Positions 9,195-17,514 of a DNA stretch of 64,000 nt are shown here, piece after piece. The notes beneath the pieces were generated by a model. The model saw only the letters and a list, made by a program, of their open reading frames with translations. It did no database searches and was not told the DNA's origin. The first letter of the stretch is position 1; every line of letters starts with the position of its first letter. Source of the stretch: Fluviicola sp. (lineage in GTDB: Bacteria > Bacteroidota > Bacteroidia > Flavobacteriales_D > Crocinitomicaceae); NCBI RefSeq assembly GCF_029266855.1, contig NZ_JAQSWB010000001.1, positions 124,001-188,000 on the forward strand, in the 5' to 3' direction. The position numbers and the translations under genes are program-made.

Positions 9195-9662
9195 ATGATT
9201 CAACGCATTCAAACCGTATATTTTTTAATCGCAGCCTTGCTGGTTGCAACCACACTTTTTGGAACCGATTTATTTTCTTTTGACCAGGGAGAATTTGTTC
9301 ATTCAACGGCCTATAAACTTTTCAGAGGTTCTGATCTGGAAGGGAAAAAAGTAGATTTCTGGATGCTTTCACTGGTTCAGGTCATTTTTGCATTGATGAT
9401 CATATTTTCTTTTAAAATGCGTCACCGCCAGATTTTCTTAGGCTGGATTCTTTTGCTATTGAATATTTTAAGTTCGGTTTGGATTGTTTTGGGAGCAAAT
9501 GTTCATTCCCTTGAATGTACGACATGTGATCAGACTGCAACTAATTTATCATTTGGAGTTGTATTTTTCTTACACGCTGCGGCCTTCATTTTCGTGTTCC
9601 TTGGAATCAGGGGAGTGCGTAAGGACAAGAAAATGATTGATTCTCTAAACAGACTTAGATAA
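9195..9662 (+). CDS. DUF4293 family membrane protein
   Basis: The 155-residue protein begins MIQRIQTVYFLIAALL, the usual opening of the DUF4293 family, and has four predicted membrane helices (about residues 5-25, 53-75, 80-100 and 120-140). The charged tail RKDKKMIDSLNRLR is probably cytoplasmic. DUF4293 proteins are small four-helix inner-membrane proteins of Bacteroidota with no known activity. A short loop with CTTC lies between helices 3 and 4. The gene has its own promoter (9168-9175). Its TAA stop is the first three bases of a dispersed repeat element (9658-9793). Confidence 0.8.
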   Translation: MIQRIQTVYFLIAALLVATTLFGTDLFSFDQGEFVHSTAYKLFRGSDLEGKKVDFWMLSLVQVIFALMIIFSFKMRHRQIFLGWILLLLNILSSVWIVLGANVHSLECTTCDQTATNLSFGVVFFLHAAAFIFVFLGIRGVRKDKKMIDSLNRLR

Positions 9663-9793
9663 TTACGAATTCGCCTGTTTTAAAATAGAATTCGCTAAAA
9701 GAATTAACAGGTAGAAGCGAAAAATTTTTCGCCTCTACGGTTTGTATCTTCTTTTCCATTTTGTCATTGGGTAATTCGGCATTCGGAATTATC
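9658..9793. repeat. MITE-like element with inverted ends and internal palindrome
   Basis: The left end GATAATTACGAAT (9658-9670) and the right end ATTCGGAATTATC (9781-9793) are inverted repeats with 12 of 13 positions matching. Inside, CCTGTT (9674-9679) pairs with AACAGG (9706-9711). A 28-base palindrome at 9711-9738 (GCGAAAAATTTTTCGC core, one mismatched pair) follows. No coding potential was seen. The element starts within the end of the DUF4293 gene, using its TAA stop codon. Confidence 0.55.
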
Positions 9794-9795
9794 TT

Positions 9796-9998
9796 TCGTC
9801 ACTGCCGCACTAATCCCAGACGTCCGGGATTGTGACTCAGTCTTTCCGCCGCGGCGGACTAGCGCTTTATCCCTCGTCACTGCCGCACTAACGTTTGTTG
9901 TGACTCAGTCTTTCCGCCGCGGCGGACTAGCGCTTTATCCCTCGTCACTGCCGCACTAACGTTTGTTGTGACTCAGTCTTCAAAAGCTAGCGCTTTTT
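9796..9998. repeat. Three tandem hairpin repeats before the ABC-F gene
   Basis: Copies begin at 9796 (78 bases), 9874 (68 bases) and 9942 (partial), each opening TCGTCACTGCCGCACTAA. Each copy can form a hairpin closed by GTCAC/GTGAC. Copy 1 has the inner stem AATCCC/GGGATT, while copies 2 and 3 have AAC/GTT. Copies 1 and 2 also carry the 14-base perfect palindrome TCCGCCGCGGCGGA (9845-9858, 9913-9926); copy 3 has lost it. The same palindrome recurs at 46860 and 46945. Confidence 0.8.
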
Positions 9999-10000
9999 CT

Positions 10001-10008
10001 TATCTTTG
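10001..10008 (+). promoter_or_regulatory. -7 box for ABC-F gene
   Basis: TATCTTTG matches TAnnTTTG, 23 bases before the ATG at 10032. The region where the -33 element should lie is the end of the tandem hairpin array, so the repeat supplies part of this promoter. Confidence 0.5.
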
Positions 10009-10031
10009 CACCTTTCAAAACAACAATTAGC

Positions 10032-11906
10032 ATGAATTTTCTTTCTGTTGAAAACCTTACAAAGTCTTTTGGGGACCGCGTGATCTTTTCAGATATTACT
10101 TTCGGGATCGACCAGGGAGACAAGGTTGCCATCGTGGCAAAAAACGGAAACGGTAAAACAACTTTACTGCGCTGTTTGATGAATTTGGAGCAAATTGATT
10201 CAGGAAGAGTTGTTTACAGAAACGACCTTCGGGTGGCATTTATGCAGCAGACAGAAACATTGGATGATTCACATACCATCCTGGAAGCAGTTTTTTCTCA
10301 TGATCTGCCCGAACTTCAAATCGTTAAAAAATACAACCAGGCACTTCGCGAAGGAAACGAAGAAGCTATTCATGCATGTTATGAAGAATTGACCGAATTG
10401 AATGCCTGGGACATGGAAGTAAAGGTTAACCAAATACTTTCTGTCCTGAAGCTGAACGATACAAGTTTGCTGGTCGGAAGTCTTTCCGGAGGACAAAAAA
10501 AACGGGTGGCGCTGGCACAAGTACTGGTTGCTGAAGCCGATTTCCTGATCCTGGATGAGCCTACGAATCACCTGGACCTGGATATGATCGAATGGCTGGA
10601 GGAATATCTTTCCAAGTCAAAATCCACGATCTTAATGGTTACTCACGACCGGTATTTCCTGGAGGTAGTTTGTGATACGATCTACGAATTGGAAGACAAA
10701 ACAATCTATAAATACAAAGGAAACTTCTCTTATTATTTAGAGAAAAAAGCAGAACGACAGGAACAGCTACAGTCTACCATTGATAAGGCCAGAAATACCT
10801 TTAAGAAGGAATTGGATTGGATCCGCAGACAGCCAAAGGCACGCGGAACGAAACAAAAGGCGCGTGTAGACAGTTTCCAGGACGTTAAAAAAGTTGCAAG
10901 TCAGCGAATTGACGACGATGAAATCGATATCCCGGTGAAAATGGAACGTTTGGGATCTAAAATCCTGGAGTTACATAAAATAGGGAAATCATACGGTGAA
11001 AAAGTGATCCTGGATAATTTCTCCTATAACTTCCAGCGCAAAGAACGATTGGGAATTGTTGGGAATAATGGTACCGGGAAATCTACCTTCTTAAATATTA
11101 TCCAGGGAAGAGAAGAGGTTGACAGGGGGAAAGTTGTAACAGGGGAAACGGTCGTTTTCGGTTATTACAGCCAGGAACTGATCAAAGTGGATGAGGATAA
11201 AAAAGTGATCGATGTGATTCGCGATATTGCCGAATTCATCCCACTTGAAAAAGGTCGCCAGCTTTCTGCAGCACAATTCTTAGAGAAATTCCTGTTTCCG
11301 CGCCACATGCATTACAATTTTGTGCACAAACTAAGTGGTGGTGAGAAAAGACGTTTGAAACTGATGACCGTTCTGATGTCAAATCCGAATTTCCTGATCC
11401 TCGATGAGCCGACAAATGATCTGGACATCTTCGTGATGAGTGTTTTGGAGGATTACCTCAGAACATTTGAAGGATGTTTGATCGTTGTTTCGCATGACCG
11501 TTATTTCATGGATAAAATGGTGGATCACCTGTTTGTTTTTGAAGGACAAGGGGCGATCAAAGACATAATCGGTAATTATACGGAATTCAGAAAACAAACC
11601 GCAGCCGACTATAAAAAGGACAAATCAAGCGATGATAAGCCTGTTGAAGTGGTCAAAGTGAAACAAATCTCCGAAGAAGCGCCAAAAGAGAAACGCAAAT
11701 TGTCTTTTAAGGAAAAGAGCGAGTTCGACCAGATTGAAAAGGATTTGGAGCGTTTGGAAGAAGAGAAACTGAAGTGGACAAATGTATTGTCCGATTCAAA
11801 TTCGAATAACGAACAACTAATGGAAGCCGGTGTGAAACTGGGAGAGATCGTTTCTGAAATTGACACCAAAACTGAGCGCTGGATTGAGTTGTCGGAATTT
11901 GCTTAA
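10032..11906 (+). CDS. ABC-F family ATPase, Uup-like
   Basis: This soluble protein has two ABC ATPase domains and no membrane segments, as in the ABC-F family that acts on ribosomes or nucleic acids. Domain 1 has Walker A AKNGNGKTT, signature LSGGQKKR and Walker B LILDEPTNHLD. Domain 2 has GNNGTGKST, LSGGEKRR and LILDEPTNDLD. Between them is the charged linker (about residues 235-310) that distinguishes ABC-F proteins. The last 80 residues form a charged, coiled-coil-like C-terminal domain (FDQIEKDLERLEEEKLKW) as in E. coli Uup. The 624-residue length fits Uup better than EttA. All nucleotide-binding residues look intact. Confidence 0.9.
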   Translation: MNFLSVENLTKSFGDRVIFSDITFGIDQGDKVAIVAKNGNGKTTLLRCLMNLEQIDSGRVVYRNDLRVAFMQQTETLDDSHTILEAVFSHDLPELQIVKKYNQALREGNEEAIHACYEELTELNAWDMEVKVNQILSVLKLNDTSLLVGSLSGGQKKRVALAQVLVAEADFLILDEPTNHLDLDMIEWLEEYLSKSKSTILMVTHDRYFLEVVCDTIYELEDKTIYKYKGNFSYYLEKKAERQEQLQSTIDKARNTFKKELDWIRRQPKARGTKQKARVDSFQDVKKVASQRIDDDEIDIPVKMERLGSKILELHKIGKSYGEKVILDNFSYNFQRKERLGIVGNNGTGKSTFLNIIQGREEVDRGKVVTGETVVFGYYSQELIKVDEDKKVIDVIRDIAEFIPLEKGRQLSAAQFLEKFLFPRHMHYNFVHKLSGGEKRRLKLMTVLMSNPNFLILDEPTNDLDIFVMSVLEDYLRTFEGCLIVVSHDRYFMDKMVDHLFVFEGQGAIKDIIGNYTEFRKQTAADYKKDKSSDDKPVEVVKVKQISEEAPKEKRKLSFKEKSEFDQIEKDLERLEEEKLKWTNVLSDSNSNNEQLMEAGVKLGEIVSEIDTKTERWIELSEFA

Positions 11907-11938
11907 TGGTGATCTCACTTAAGTTTAACCGCTAAGAT

Positions 11939-11954
11939 CACAAAGTTCACGAAG
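11939..11954. repeat. Left copy of an inverted 16-base repeat flanking gene 11978-12448
   Basis: CACAAAGTTCACGAAG here matches the reverse complement of 12555-12570 at 13 of 16 positions. It sits in a longer AACCGCTAAGAT-type context that resembles dispersed intergenic repeats of Bacteroidota. Confidence 0.45.
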
Positions 11955-11977
11955 CTTTTGTTGACCAGAATGTAACT

Positions 11978-12448
11978 ATGGAAACAATTAGATTTACGAT
12001 AGACACGAATTTGGAAATTTGGGAATTCATCGATAAAACGGTTGATCATATTCTTATCCGCAGTTTTCAAGCACATAATATTCTGGAGTGGTGGGAGTCT
12101 ACTGTTAAGCTTAGCCCGACAAATACACTTAAAAATGTGAAAGTTCGAAATATGCAATTTGACATTCAGACAAATATTTCGGGACTCAGGCAAATTCTGG
12201 AACAAGAAAGTAATTCATTAGACATTTACCAATTTAACAAAGCAATTTCAGACACTCTCGTCATCGAAGCTTTACCCGATAATGATGCTGAGAGAATTTT
12301 AATTCAGAATGGATTACAACATATTATTAGTGTGAACTTTGAGTCAATAACAGTTTTAAGTATTAGACCTGACTTTATTAAAGGCATAGCTGAAAATTCT
12401 ACTTTTGCTACCCGAATTCAATATAACTCGACGATAGATAGGGTGTAA
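11978..12448 (+). CDS. Hypothetical protein, possible acquired cassette
   Basis: I do not recognise this 156-residue protein. It is mixed alpha/beta, without signal peptide, membrane segment or Cys/His metal motif. It contains HNILEWWESTVKLS near residue 31 and ends RIQYNSTIDRV. Its codons look more AT-rich (many ATT, TTA, AAT) than those of the neighbouring ABC-F and receptor genes. It is flanked by inverted copies of a 16-base repeat (11939-11954 and 12555-12570). A short cytoplasmic protein gained as a cassette is possible, but this rests on base use and repeats only. Confidence 0.6.
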   Translation: METIRFTIDTNLEIWEFIDKTVDHILIRSFQAHNILEWWESTVKLSPTNTLKNVKVRNMQFDIQTNISGLRQILEQESNSLDIYQFNKAISDTLVIEALPDNDAERILIQNGLQHIISVNFESITVLSIRPDFIKGIAENSTFATRIQYNSTIDRV

Positions 12449-12554
12449 TTGAACAACTAAGAGTATTGAGCACTCAAAGATTTCTAAGAGGTTTCTTAAT
12501 TTTTATATGACACTGAATTTGATTAGCCGCTCCAAAGAGTTTGTTATAATTAAT

Positions 12555-12570
12555 CCTCGTGTTCTTTGTG
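12555..12570. repeat. Right copy of the inverted 16-base repeat
   Basis: CCTCGTGTTCTTTGTG is the inverted counterpart of 11939-11954. The gap 12449-12616 otherwise shows no gene. Confidence 0.45.
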
Positions 12571-12616
12571 GTTTATAAAGGTCCTGTATATTGTTTTTAG
12601 ATTCTTTTTAAAATAA

Positions 12617-12634
12617 TTTTAGACAAGACTAAAA
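12617..12634. promoter_or_regulatory. Palindromic operator-like site, possibly DtxR/MntR-type
   Basis: TTTTAG-ACAAGA-CTAAAA is an 18-base inverted repeat with 7 of 9 pairs matching. It lies between the expected -33 and -7 positions of the receptor promoter, where a bound repressor would block RNA polymerase. The half-site resembles sites of metal-dependent DtxR/MntR-family repressors, but that assignment is from memory of consensus form only. Confidence 0.5.
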
Positions 12635-12641
12635 ATAGTTT

Positions 12642-12649
12642 TATATTTG
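12642..12649 (+). promoter_or_regulatory. -7 box for TonB-dependent receptor
   Basis: TATATTTG matches TAnnTTTG. It overlaps the TTG at 12647, so that TTG cannot be the translation start. Confidence 0.6.
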
Positions 12650-12664
12650 CATAAATATTTTTTT

Positions 12665-14749
12665 GTGCGTTATATTATTTTGATAGCAGTTTTGTGTGAA
12701 GTTTCGCTTTTATCAGCTCAAAATCAAGTGCCTGATAGTTTGCGTACATTTCGGGATTCCCTTAAAGAAATAGAGGAAGTAACGATTACCGGAAGCAGGA
12801 TCGCTCAACTAAAAAAGAATAGTGTTGTTTCTGTTTCGACCTTAGATCAAAAGCTTTTCAGAGCTATTTCCGCTTCATCGATTTCCGATGCGCTCAAATT
12901 TTCTCCGGGAATAAGAATGGAAACCAATTGTCAGACATGCAATTACACGCAAGTCAGGATGAATGGTTTGGGTGGTTCGTATTCCCAGATACTGATTAAC
13001 GGCAGGCCCTTATTCTCTTCACTCATGGGGCTTTATGGTTTGGAGCAAATCCCAACAAATATTGTTGACCGTATTGAAATAGTCAACGGTGGAGGTTCGG
13101 TTCTTTATGGTTCGAATGCAATTGCAGGGACTATCAACATCATTACCAAGCACCCGGAATACAATTTCATTGAAGTTTCGGATAAAGTATCCATCATTCC
13201 CAATGGTCCGGTTGAACAAGCTGTTCAGGTCAACGGAGCGTATCTTTCAAAATCAAAAAAGAGTGGATTTCTATTCTCCGGAATGAATAAGACCAGAGAT
13301 GGTTATGACCGCAATAAGGATGGGTACACGGAAATTCCGAGAATTAACAACTCCTTGCTGGGAATTAATGCTTTCCAGAAAATTGGAAAATCTATTGAGT
13401 TGCATGCAGACTTTTGGGTCTTACACGAACAACGCCAGGGAGGACAATACTGGAATGGAGATCCGCAATTGCAGGCAGACCAAAGTGAGTTCAGGAACCA
13501 GATTACAAGTATTGGTCAGTTTTCCGGGATTTGGAACTCCCGGAATAAGAAATGGAATGTTCAGGCTTATACAGGCTATCAAAAAACAAACAGGCATCAC
13601 TATACCGGACTGGATCATGCGGATGCCTGGGGAAAAACAAACAATGTTACCTTACAGTCAGGTGCCCAGTTCAGTTTCGTGCAAAAGATAGGACAAAAAG
13701 GTAAGTCCACACTTATTGGCGGCCTGGAACACTATTATGATGTTATCCAGGATGAAATAAGGGGTTACGATTATTTTGTGGATCAGAACATCACCCAGGT
13801 GGCTGGATTTTTACAGGATCAATTTGATCTTGGGGAAAAGTGGTCGTTTGTCGCAGGAATCAGAACTACGAATCATTCCAAAGTCCAGAATCTGATTGTT
13901 ACACCCCGTGCGGCTCTTTTATTTAAACCGAACGGACAATGGCAGTTTCGTTTGTCCTATGGAAACGGATTTAAAGCGCCCCAGGTTTTTGAAACGGACA
14001 TGCACATCGCTTTTGCAAATGGCGGAATCTCTCAAATCCGGGTTGATAAAGACTTGAAAAGCGAAAAATCGCATGCTTATTCAGCGCAGGTAAATTGGAA
14101 CAGACGAAGAAAACGCATGCTTTATTCATCCGAATTATCACTTTTCCATACCCAGTTGCTTCACTCCTTTGTCCTGAATGAAATACCAAGCGGCGATCCG
14201 AATAAAACCCTGCTTTTGAGAACAAACGGATCCAATGCGGAAGTAAGCGGATTGAGTGAATCCGTTCGTGTACGTTGGCACAAATACCTCCAGGTCGATT
14301 TGAACCTTACTTACCAGGAATCGCGTTTTACAGAAGCACAACAATGGTCACTGGAAGTTGAACCGATCAAACAATTCCTAAGAACTCCGAATGTGTACGG
14401 TTCCTCAACGATTTCTATCTTTCCGGAAGGATCCTGGTCAGGATCTCTCAATTGTGTTTACACCGGAAGCATGTTGGTTCCACATTTCGGCGGTGCACCT
14501 GAATTGGATCACGATGAGGTCTTGCATACGAAATCATTCTGGGATCTAGGACTTCGGGCAGAACATGCCATTCACATTCATAAATTTGAGCAAACGGTTC
14601 GGATAGGCCTGGGAATTCAAAATCTTTTCGACAGCTATCAAAATGACTTCGACACCTCCAAATACCGCGACAGTAATTTCGTTTACGGTCCGCCAAGACC
14701 ACGAACTGTATTCGTAGACCTTAAATGGGTGATAGGAGATAAACATTGA
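12665..14749 (+). CDS. TonB-dependent outer-membrane receptor (CirA/BtuB-like)
   Basis: This is a ligand-gated outer-membrane channel for metal chelates or cofactors. A signal peptide ending at LLSAQ is followed by a short TonB-box-like stretch, the plug domain (about residues 40-150: EEVTITGSRI, VRMNGLGGSYSQILINGRP, IVNGGGSVLYGSNAIAGTINI) and a 22-strand-type barrel ending FVDLKWVIGD. The plug holds a Cys pair (NCQTCNY). There is no carboxypeptidase-like domain and no SusD partner, so an iron, copper or cobalamin ligand is more likely than a glycan. I chose GTG 12665 because the earlier TTG at 12647 lies in the promoter; a TTG a few codons later is also possible. The palindrome at 12617-12634 suggests metal regulation. 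Confidence 0.82.
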   Translation: MRYIILIAVLCEVSLLSAQNQVPDSLRTFRDSLKEIEEVTITGSRIAQLKKNSVVSVSTLDQKLFRAISASSISDALKFSPGIRMETNCQTCNYTQVRMNGLGGSYSQILINGRPLFSSLMGLYGLEQIPTNIVDRIEIVNGGGSVLYGSNAIAGTINIITKHPEYNFIEVSDKVSIIPNGPVEQAVQVNGAYLSKSKKSGFLFSGMNKTRDGYDRNKDGYTEIPRINNSLLGINAFQKIGKSIELHADFWVLHEQRQGGQYWNGDPQLQADQSEFRNQITSIGQFSGIWNSRNKKWNVQAYTGYQKTNRHHYTGLDHADAWGKTNNVTLQSGAQFSFVQKIGQKGKSTLIGGLEHYYDVIQDEIRGYDYFVDQNITQVAGFLQDQFDLGEKWSFVAGIRTTNHSKVQNLIVTPRAALLFKPNGQWQFRLSYGNGFKAPQVFETDMHIAFANGGISQIRVDKDLKSEKSHAYSAQVNWNRRRKRMLYSSELSLFHTQLLHSFVLNEIPSGDPNKTLLLRTNGSNAEVSGLSESVRVRWHKYLQVDLNLTYQESRFTEAQQWSLEVEPIKQFLRTPNVYGSSTISIFPEGSWSGSLNCVYTGSMLVPHFGGAPELDHDEVLHTKSFWDLGLRAEHAIHIHKFEQTVRIGLGIQNLFDSYQNDFDTSKYRDSNFVYGPPRPRTVFVDLKWVIGDKH

Positions 14750-14751
14750 GG

Positions 14752-14768
14752 AATTCAAAATGCAAAAT
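14752..14768. repeat. Dispersed 17-base repeat, copy 1
   Basis: AATTCAAAATGCAAAAT recurs exactly, in inverse orientation, at 54910-54926. This copy lies immediately after the receptor stop codon. Confidence 0.5.
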
Positions 14769-14781
14769 TCAATTTCAGTCT

Positions 14782-14801
14782 CTATTAATTTCAATTAATA
14801 G
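14782..14801 (+). terminator. Hairpin after the receptor gene
   Basis: CTATTAATT (14782-14790) pairs perfectly with AATTAATAG (14793-14801). A T-rich tract follows only at 14812, so it may be a weak terminator or simply a transcript-end hairpin. Confidence 0.4.
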
Positions 14802-14830
14802 GAGAGATTGATTATTTTTAGAATAAAAAC

Positions 14831-15412
14831 ATGATTCTCAGAATTGCTCTCCTATTCCTTGTTTTGCGCTATTCATCGGTTCATGCCCAAATTTCAGATT
14901 CTGAAATGGAAACTTTGAAAACAAAGTGGCGTGTGGAATTGAGGGAAAGGTGGCATGAATTGTCACAACACCCGGAAAGAGAGGGAGGGGCAAGTGATTA
15001 TTCAGAAAGAGAAACCGGAGCGAGTGATTTTTCAGATTCGATTCGCCGTCGGTTTTTGGAAGATACTTTCATAGCTGATAATTTGCGCCAGAAACAACTG
15101 GATAAAGAAGCCACAACCCTCGGAATAAACAAAGCGAATCTTGCCTGTGCATCGGAATATGAGAAGCTGGTTGAAATCTACTTCAATATTCTCCTTTCCA
15201 AAATGAAGGATAAAGATAAAGACCTGGTGATCTCCTCACAAAAAGATTGGAAATCATTGATGGAAAAAGAACGGGCTTTAGCAGGAAAATTAATGCAGGA
15301 GGAATACAGCGGAGGCGGGAGTCTTCATTCCATTGAATACACCGAGCGTTTAATGAATCAACAGAAAAACCGGCTTTTGACCTTAATAAATTACCTGACT
15401 CACCTAATCTGA
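14831..15412 (+). CDS. Secreted LprI/DUF1311-like protein
   Basis: The 193-residue protein has a signal peptide (MILRIALLFLVLRYSSVHAQ). The C-terminal half resembles the lysozyme-inhibitor LprI/DUF1311 family: helices around residues 100-180 with SSQKDWKSLMEKE, a Gly-rich loop (SGGGSLHS) and a terminal stretch EYTERLMNQQKNRLLTL. Members are small periplasmic or surface proteins; some inhibit lysozyme, but many are untested. Residues 50-70 contain a short internal repeat (ASDYSERE/ASDFSDS). The next gene starts 5 bases after the stop, so the two are probably co-transcribed. The family assignment is by pattern and moderate. Confidence 0.65.
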   Translation: MILRIALLFLVLRYSSVHAQISDSEMETLKTKWRVELRERWHELSQHPEREGGASDYSERETGASDFSDSIRRRFLEDTFIADNLRQKQLDKEATTLGINKANLACASEYEKLVEIYFNILLSKMKDKDKDLVISSQKDWKSLMEKERALAGKLMQEEYSGGGSLHSIEYTERLMNQQKNRLLTLINYLTHLI

Positions 15413-15417
15413 ATTCG

Positions 15418-16503
15418 ATGAAAAACAAACTGCTTATTTTCCTTTTCCTTTATTTTGTTTCCGGCTATTCGTATGCTCAATTGAAACCCGGCTACGACAA
15501 ATACGAAGCAATGGAGTTACTGAAAGTCAACTTTCGCTTTGCCGACACCACTTTTTGGGATTCCATGCCATCTCCTGAAAGATTTGAATTTAAATACCGT
15601 TCGGAAACCCTGGGTTTTGATAATAAATGGGATTATTGGGAAGATAAAGCGGGAGTAGGTGTTTTATCCTTACGCGGAACAACCGGAACCTTTGCGAGCT
15701 GGGGAGCCAATTTCTATGCAGGAATGATTCCGGCAAAGGGATGGATTAAAACCAGTGAAAAGGACACTTTTTATTACGAATTATCCAAAGACCCGAAAGC
15801 ATTGGTACATGTAGGCTGGACAACGGCTTTGGGCTGTTTGTGGAAAGATATGGATTCGCTGCTTTTTGCAGAGATCGACAAGGGGAAGAAAGAATTTTAT
15901 ATTACAGGACACAGTCAGGGTGGAGCCCTGGCATATTTGCTTACGGCCCATCTTTTAATCATGAAAGAAAACGGGATCATTCCGGCAGACGTTCAGTTTA
16001 AAACCTATTGCAGTGCAGCTCCTAAGCCGGGGAATTTATATTTCGCCTATTACTATGAAAAAATGACACAAAGTGGCTGGGCATACAATACTGTTAACTC
16101 GTTGGATTGGGTACCGGAATCACCTTTTTCTGTACAAACGGTGAATGATTTTAATACTGTGAATCCATTCAGGGATGCTAAAAAAGCAATTAAAAAACTG
16201 CCATTTTTCCCAAGACTTGTGGTTCGGCACATGTACAACAAAATGGATAGACCTTCCAAAAAAACACAAAGAAGTTTTGAAAAATATTTAGGGAGAAAAG
16301 TAGGAAAGTTAATGACCAGGAATTTAAAAGGTTTTGAGCCTCCTCAATTAGCCAGTTCAACAGCTTTTACACGCTGCGGGAATTTCATAATCCTTTACCC
16401 GGATGTGGAATATTACAGGAAATTCCCCCAAGATCCGAAAGAGATCTTTATGAATCACATGCTGGAACCCTATTTGTTGATGATGGAAAAGCTGCCTGAA
16501 TAA
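15418..16503 (+). CDS. Secreted class 3 lipase family protein
   Basis: The 361-residue protein has a signal peptide ending SYAQ. The alpha/beta-hydrolase core has the nucleophile elbow GHSQGGALA with Ser166, preceded by the lipase_3 feature VHVGWTTAL. A later NSLDWVPESP segment could supply the catalytic Asp, and FVVRHMYN-like residues (VRHMYNK near 265) a candidate His. It should hydrolyse ester bonds in acylglycerols outside the cytoplasm. The C-terminal 90 residues extend past the usual domain. It follows the LprI-like gene by 5 bases. The downstream gap holds a partial ATTACGAAT repeat and no clear terminator. Confidence 0.8.
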   Translation: MKNKLLIFLFLYFVSGYSYAQLKPGYDKYEAMELLKVNFRFADTTFWDSMPSPERFEFKYRSETLGFDNKWDYWEDKAGVGVLSLRGTTGTFASWGANFYAGMIPAKGWIKTSEKDTFYYELSKDPKALVHVGWTTALGCLWKDMDSLLFAEIDKGKKEFYITGHSQGGALAYLLTAHLLIMKENGIIPADVQFKTYCSAAPKPGNLYFAYYYEKMTQSGWAYNTVNSLDWVPESPFSVQTVNDFNTVNPFRDAKKAIKKLPFFPRLVVRHMYNKMDRPSKKTQRSFEKYLGRKVGKLMTRNLKGFEPPQLASSTAFTRCGNFIILYPDVEYYRKFPQDPKEIFMNHMLEPYLLMMEKLPE

Positions 16504-16563
16504 GGAGATATTCAATTACGAATGTGTCACAATTTCTATCGGGACACGATTGATTGACTTAAA

Positions 16564-17217
16564 TCATCCGATCTTTACGGGCGTTCCCAAAAACTTAGAA
16601 TCCACACCAAACAGGATGTCCCAAAAGACTTTCATTCTTGCAAAACGTTCGCGGACCTTTGTTTTAAAACCACCCATTTTGGCAACATCCTGGGCGTTAT
16701 ATCCGTAGACCGTCATTCCGAAATGCTCTCCCAGATAGATTGCACGTTCATTGTGAAAGCGTTGGGAAATAACAATAACTTCTTTTTGACCAAATACTTT
16801 CAAAGCGCGCTCCATTGAATCCAGTGTTCTGAATCCGGCATAATCGAGGAAGATTCTTTTTCCGGGTATTCCGGCTGCAATCAACGCATTCTTCATATCG
16901 GTCGGCTCATCATAAGTAGCGATGCTGTTATCACCGCTTACCAGGATGTATTTTACCTTTCCGGCACGGTACAATTCGACAGCAGCTCTTATCCTATATG
17001 AAAAATAGAGGTTATCATTTCCGTGTTTATTGGTTCGGGAAGTTCCGAGAACAAGCGCAACTTTTACTTTTGGGCAATCACCCACCTGATCAAAAATCTT
17101 TCCTTCAGCATTGGATTCGATTGCCCAGTTGGCTCCAAAGAACCAAAACAGTCCGAAAAGGAAGGTGAAAATTGCCGTTCGTTTAATGATTCGAGGCCAG
17201 TTCCGTTTGCGCTTCAT
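16564..17217 (-). CDS. SanA/YdcF-like DUF218 membrane protein
   Basis: The 217-residue protein has one N-terminal membrane helix (about residues 11-30) and a DUF218 domain. Typical features are LVLGTSRTN, YRIRAAVELYRAGKV, ILVSGD, DEPTDMKNALIAAGIP, LDYAGFRTLDSMERA, and VISQRFHNERAIYLGEH with the late Asn-Ala-Gln-Asp. E. coli SanA, of this family, protects the envelope barrier against vancomycin at high temperature; the biochemical reaction is not known. The domain should face the periplasm. It converges with the lipase gene. Confidence 0.82.
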   Translation of the reverse strand: MKRKRNWPRIIKRTAIFTFLFGLFWFFGANWAIESNAEGKIFDQVGDCPKVKVALVLGTSRTNKHGNDNLYFSYRIRAAVELYRAGKVKYILVSGDNSIATYDEPTDMKNALIAAGIPGKRIFLDYAGFRTLDSMERALKVFGQKEVIVISQRFHNERAIYLGEHFGMTVYGYNAQDVAKMGGFKTKVRERFARMKVFWDILFGVDSKFLGTPVKIG

Positions 17218-17453
17218 TTATTAGAAATAAGTTGGTGTAAAAGTAATGGATAAACTGAAATTGGAAGTAGAAAAGGGAAAGAAATGTGGTGTTGGATTTT
17301 AGTGATTAATTGGTTGTGATACCACTGATTTATCGCTTACTTGTAAATAAGTTTACTAACATGCTCATCTTTGAATTTGTCAAATTCGCGAATACTTTTC
17401 TCGCCAATACAACTGTGGTTTACACTCGCCATTTCCGAATCAATTTCTCACAA

Positions 17454-17494
17454 AAAAAAGCGAGAAATCCACTTTCACGGACGCTCGCTTTTTT
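17454..17494 (-). terminator. Strong intrinsic terminator of clpB
   Basis: Read on the minus strand, AAAAAAGCGAG (17494-17484) pairs with CTCGCTTTTTT (17464-17454), followed by more T. The rest of the 17218-17514 gap shows no gene. Confidence 0.85.
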
Positions 17495-17514
17495 CTTGGG
17501 CTATTAAATTCTAT

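Noticed and set aside
14138-14794. Overlapping antisense ORFs of 68-84 residues inside the receptor gene
   Set aside because: They are shadows of the receptor gene's codon bias and have no start context or family resemblance.
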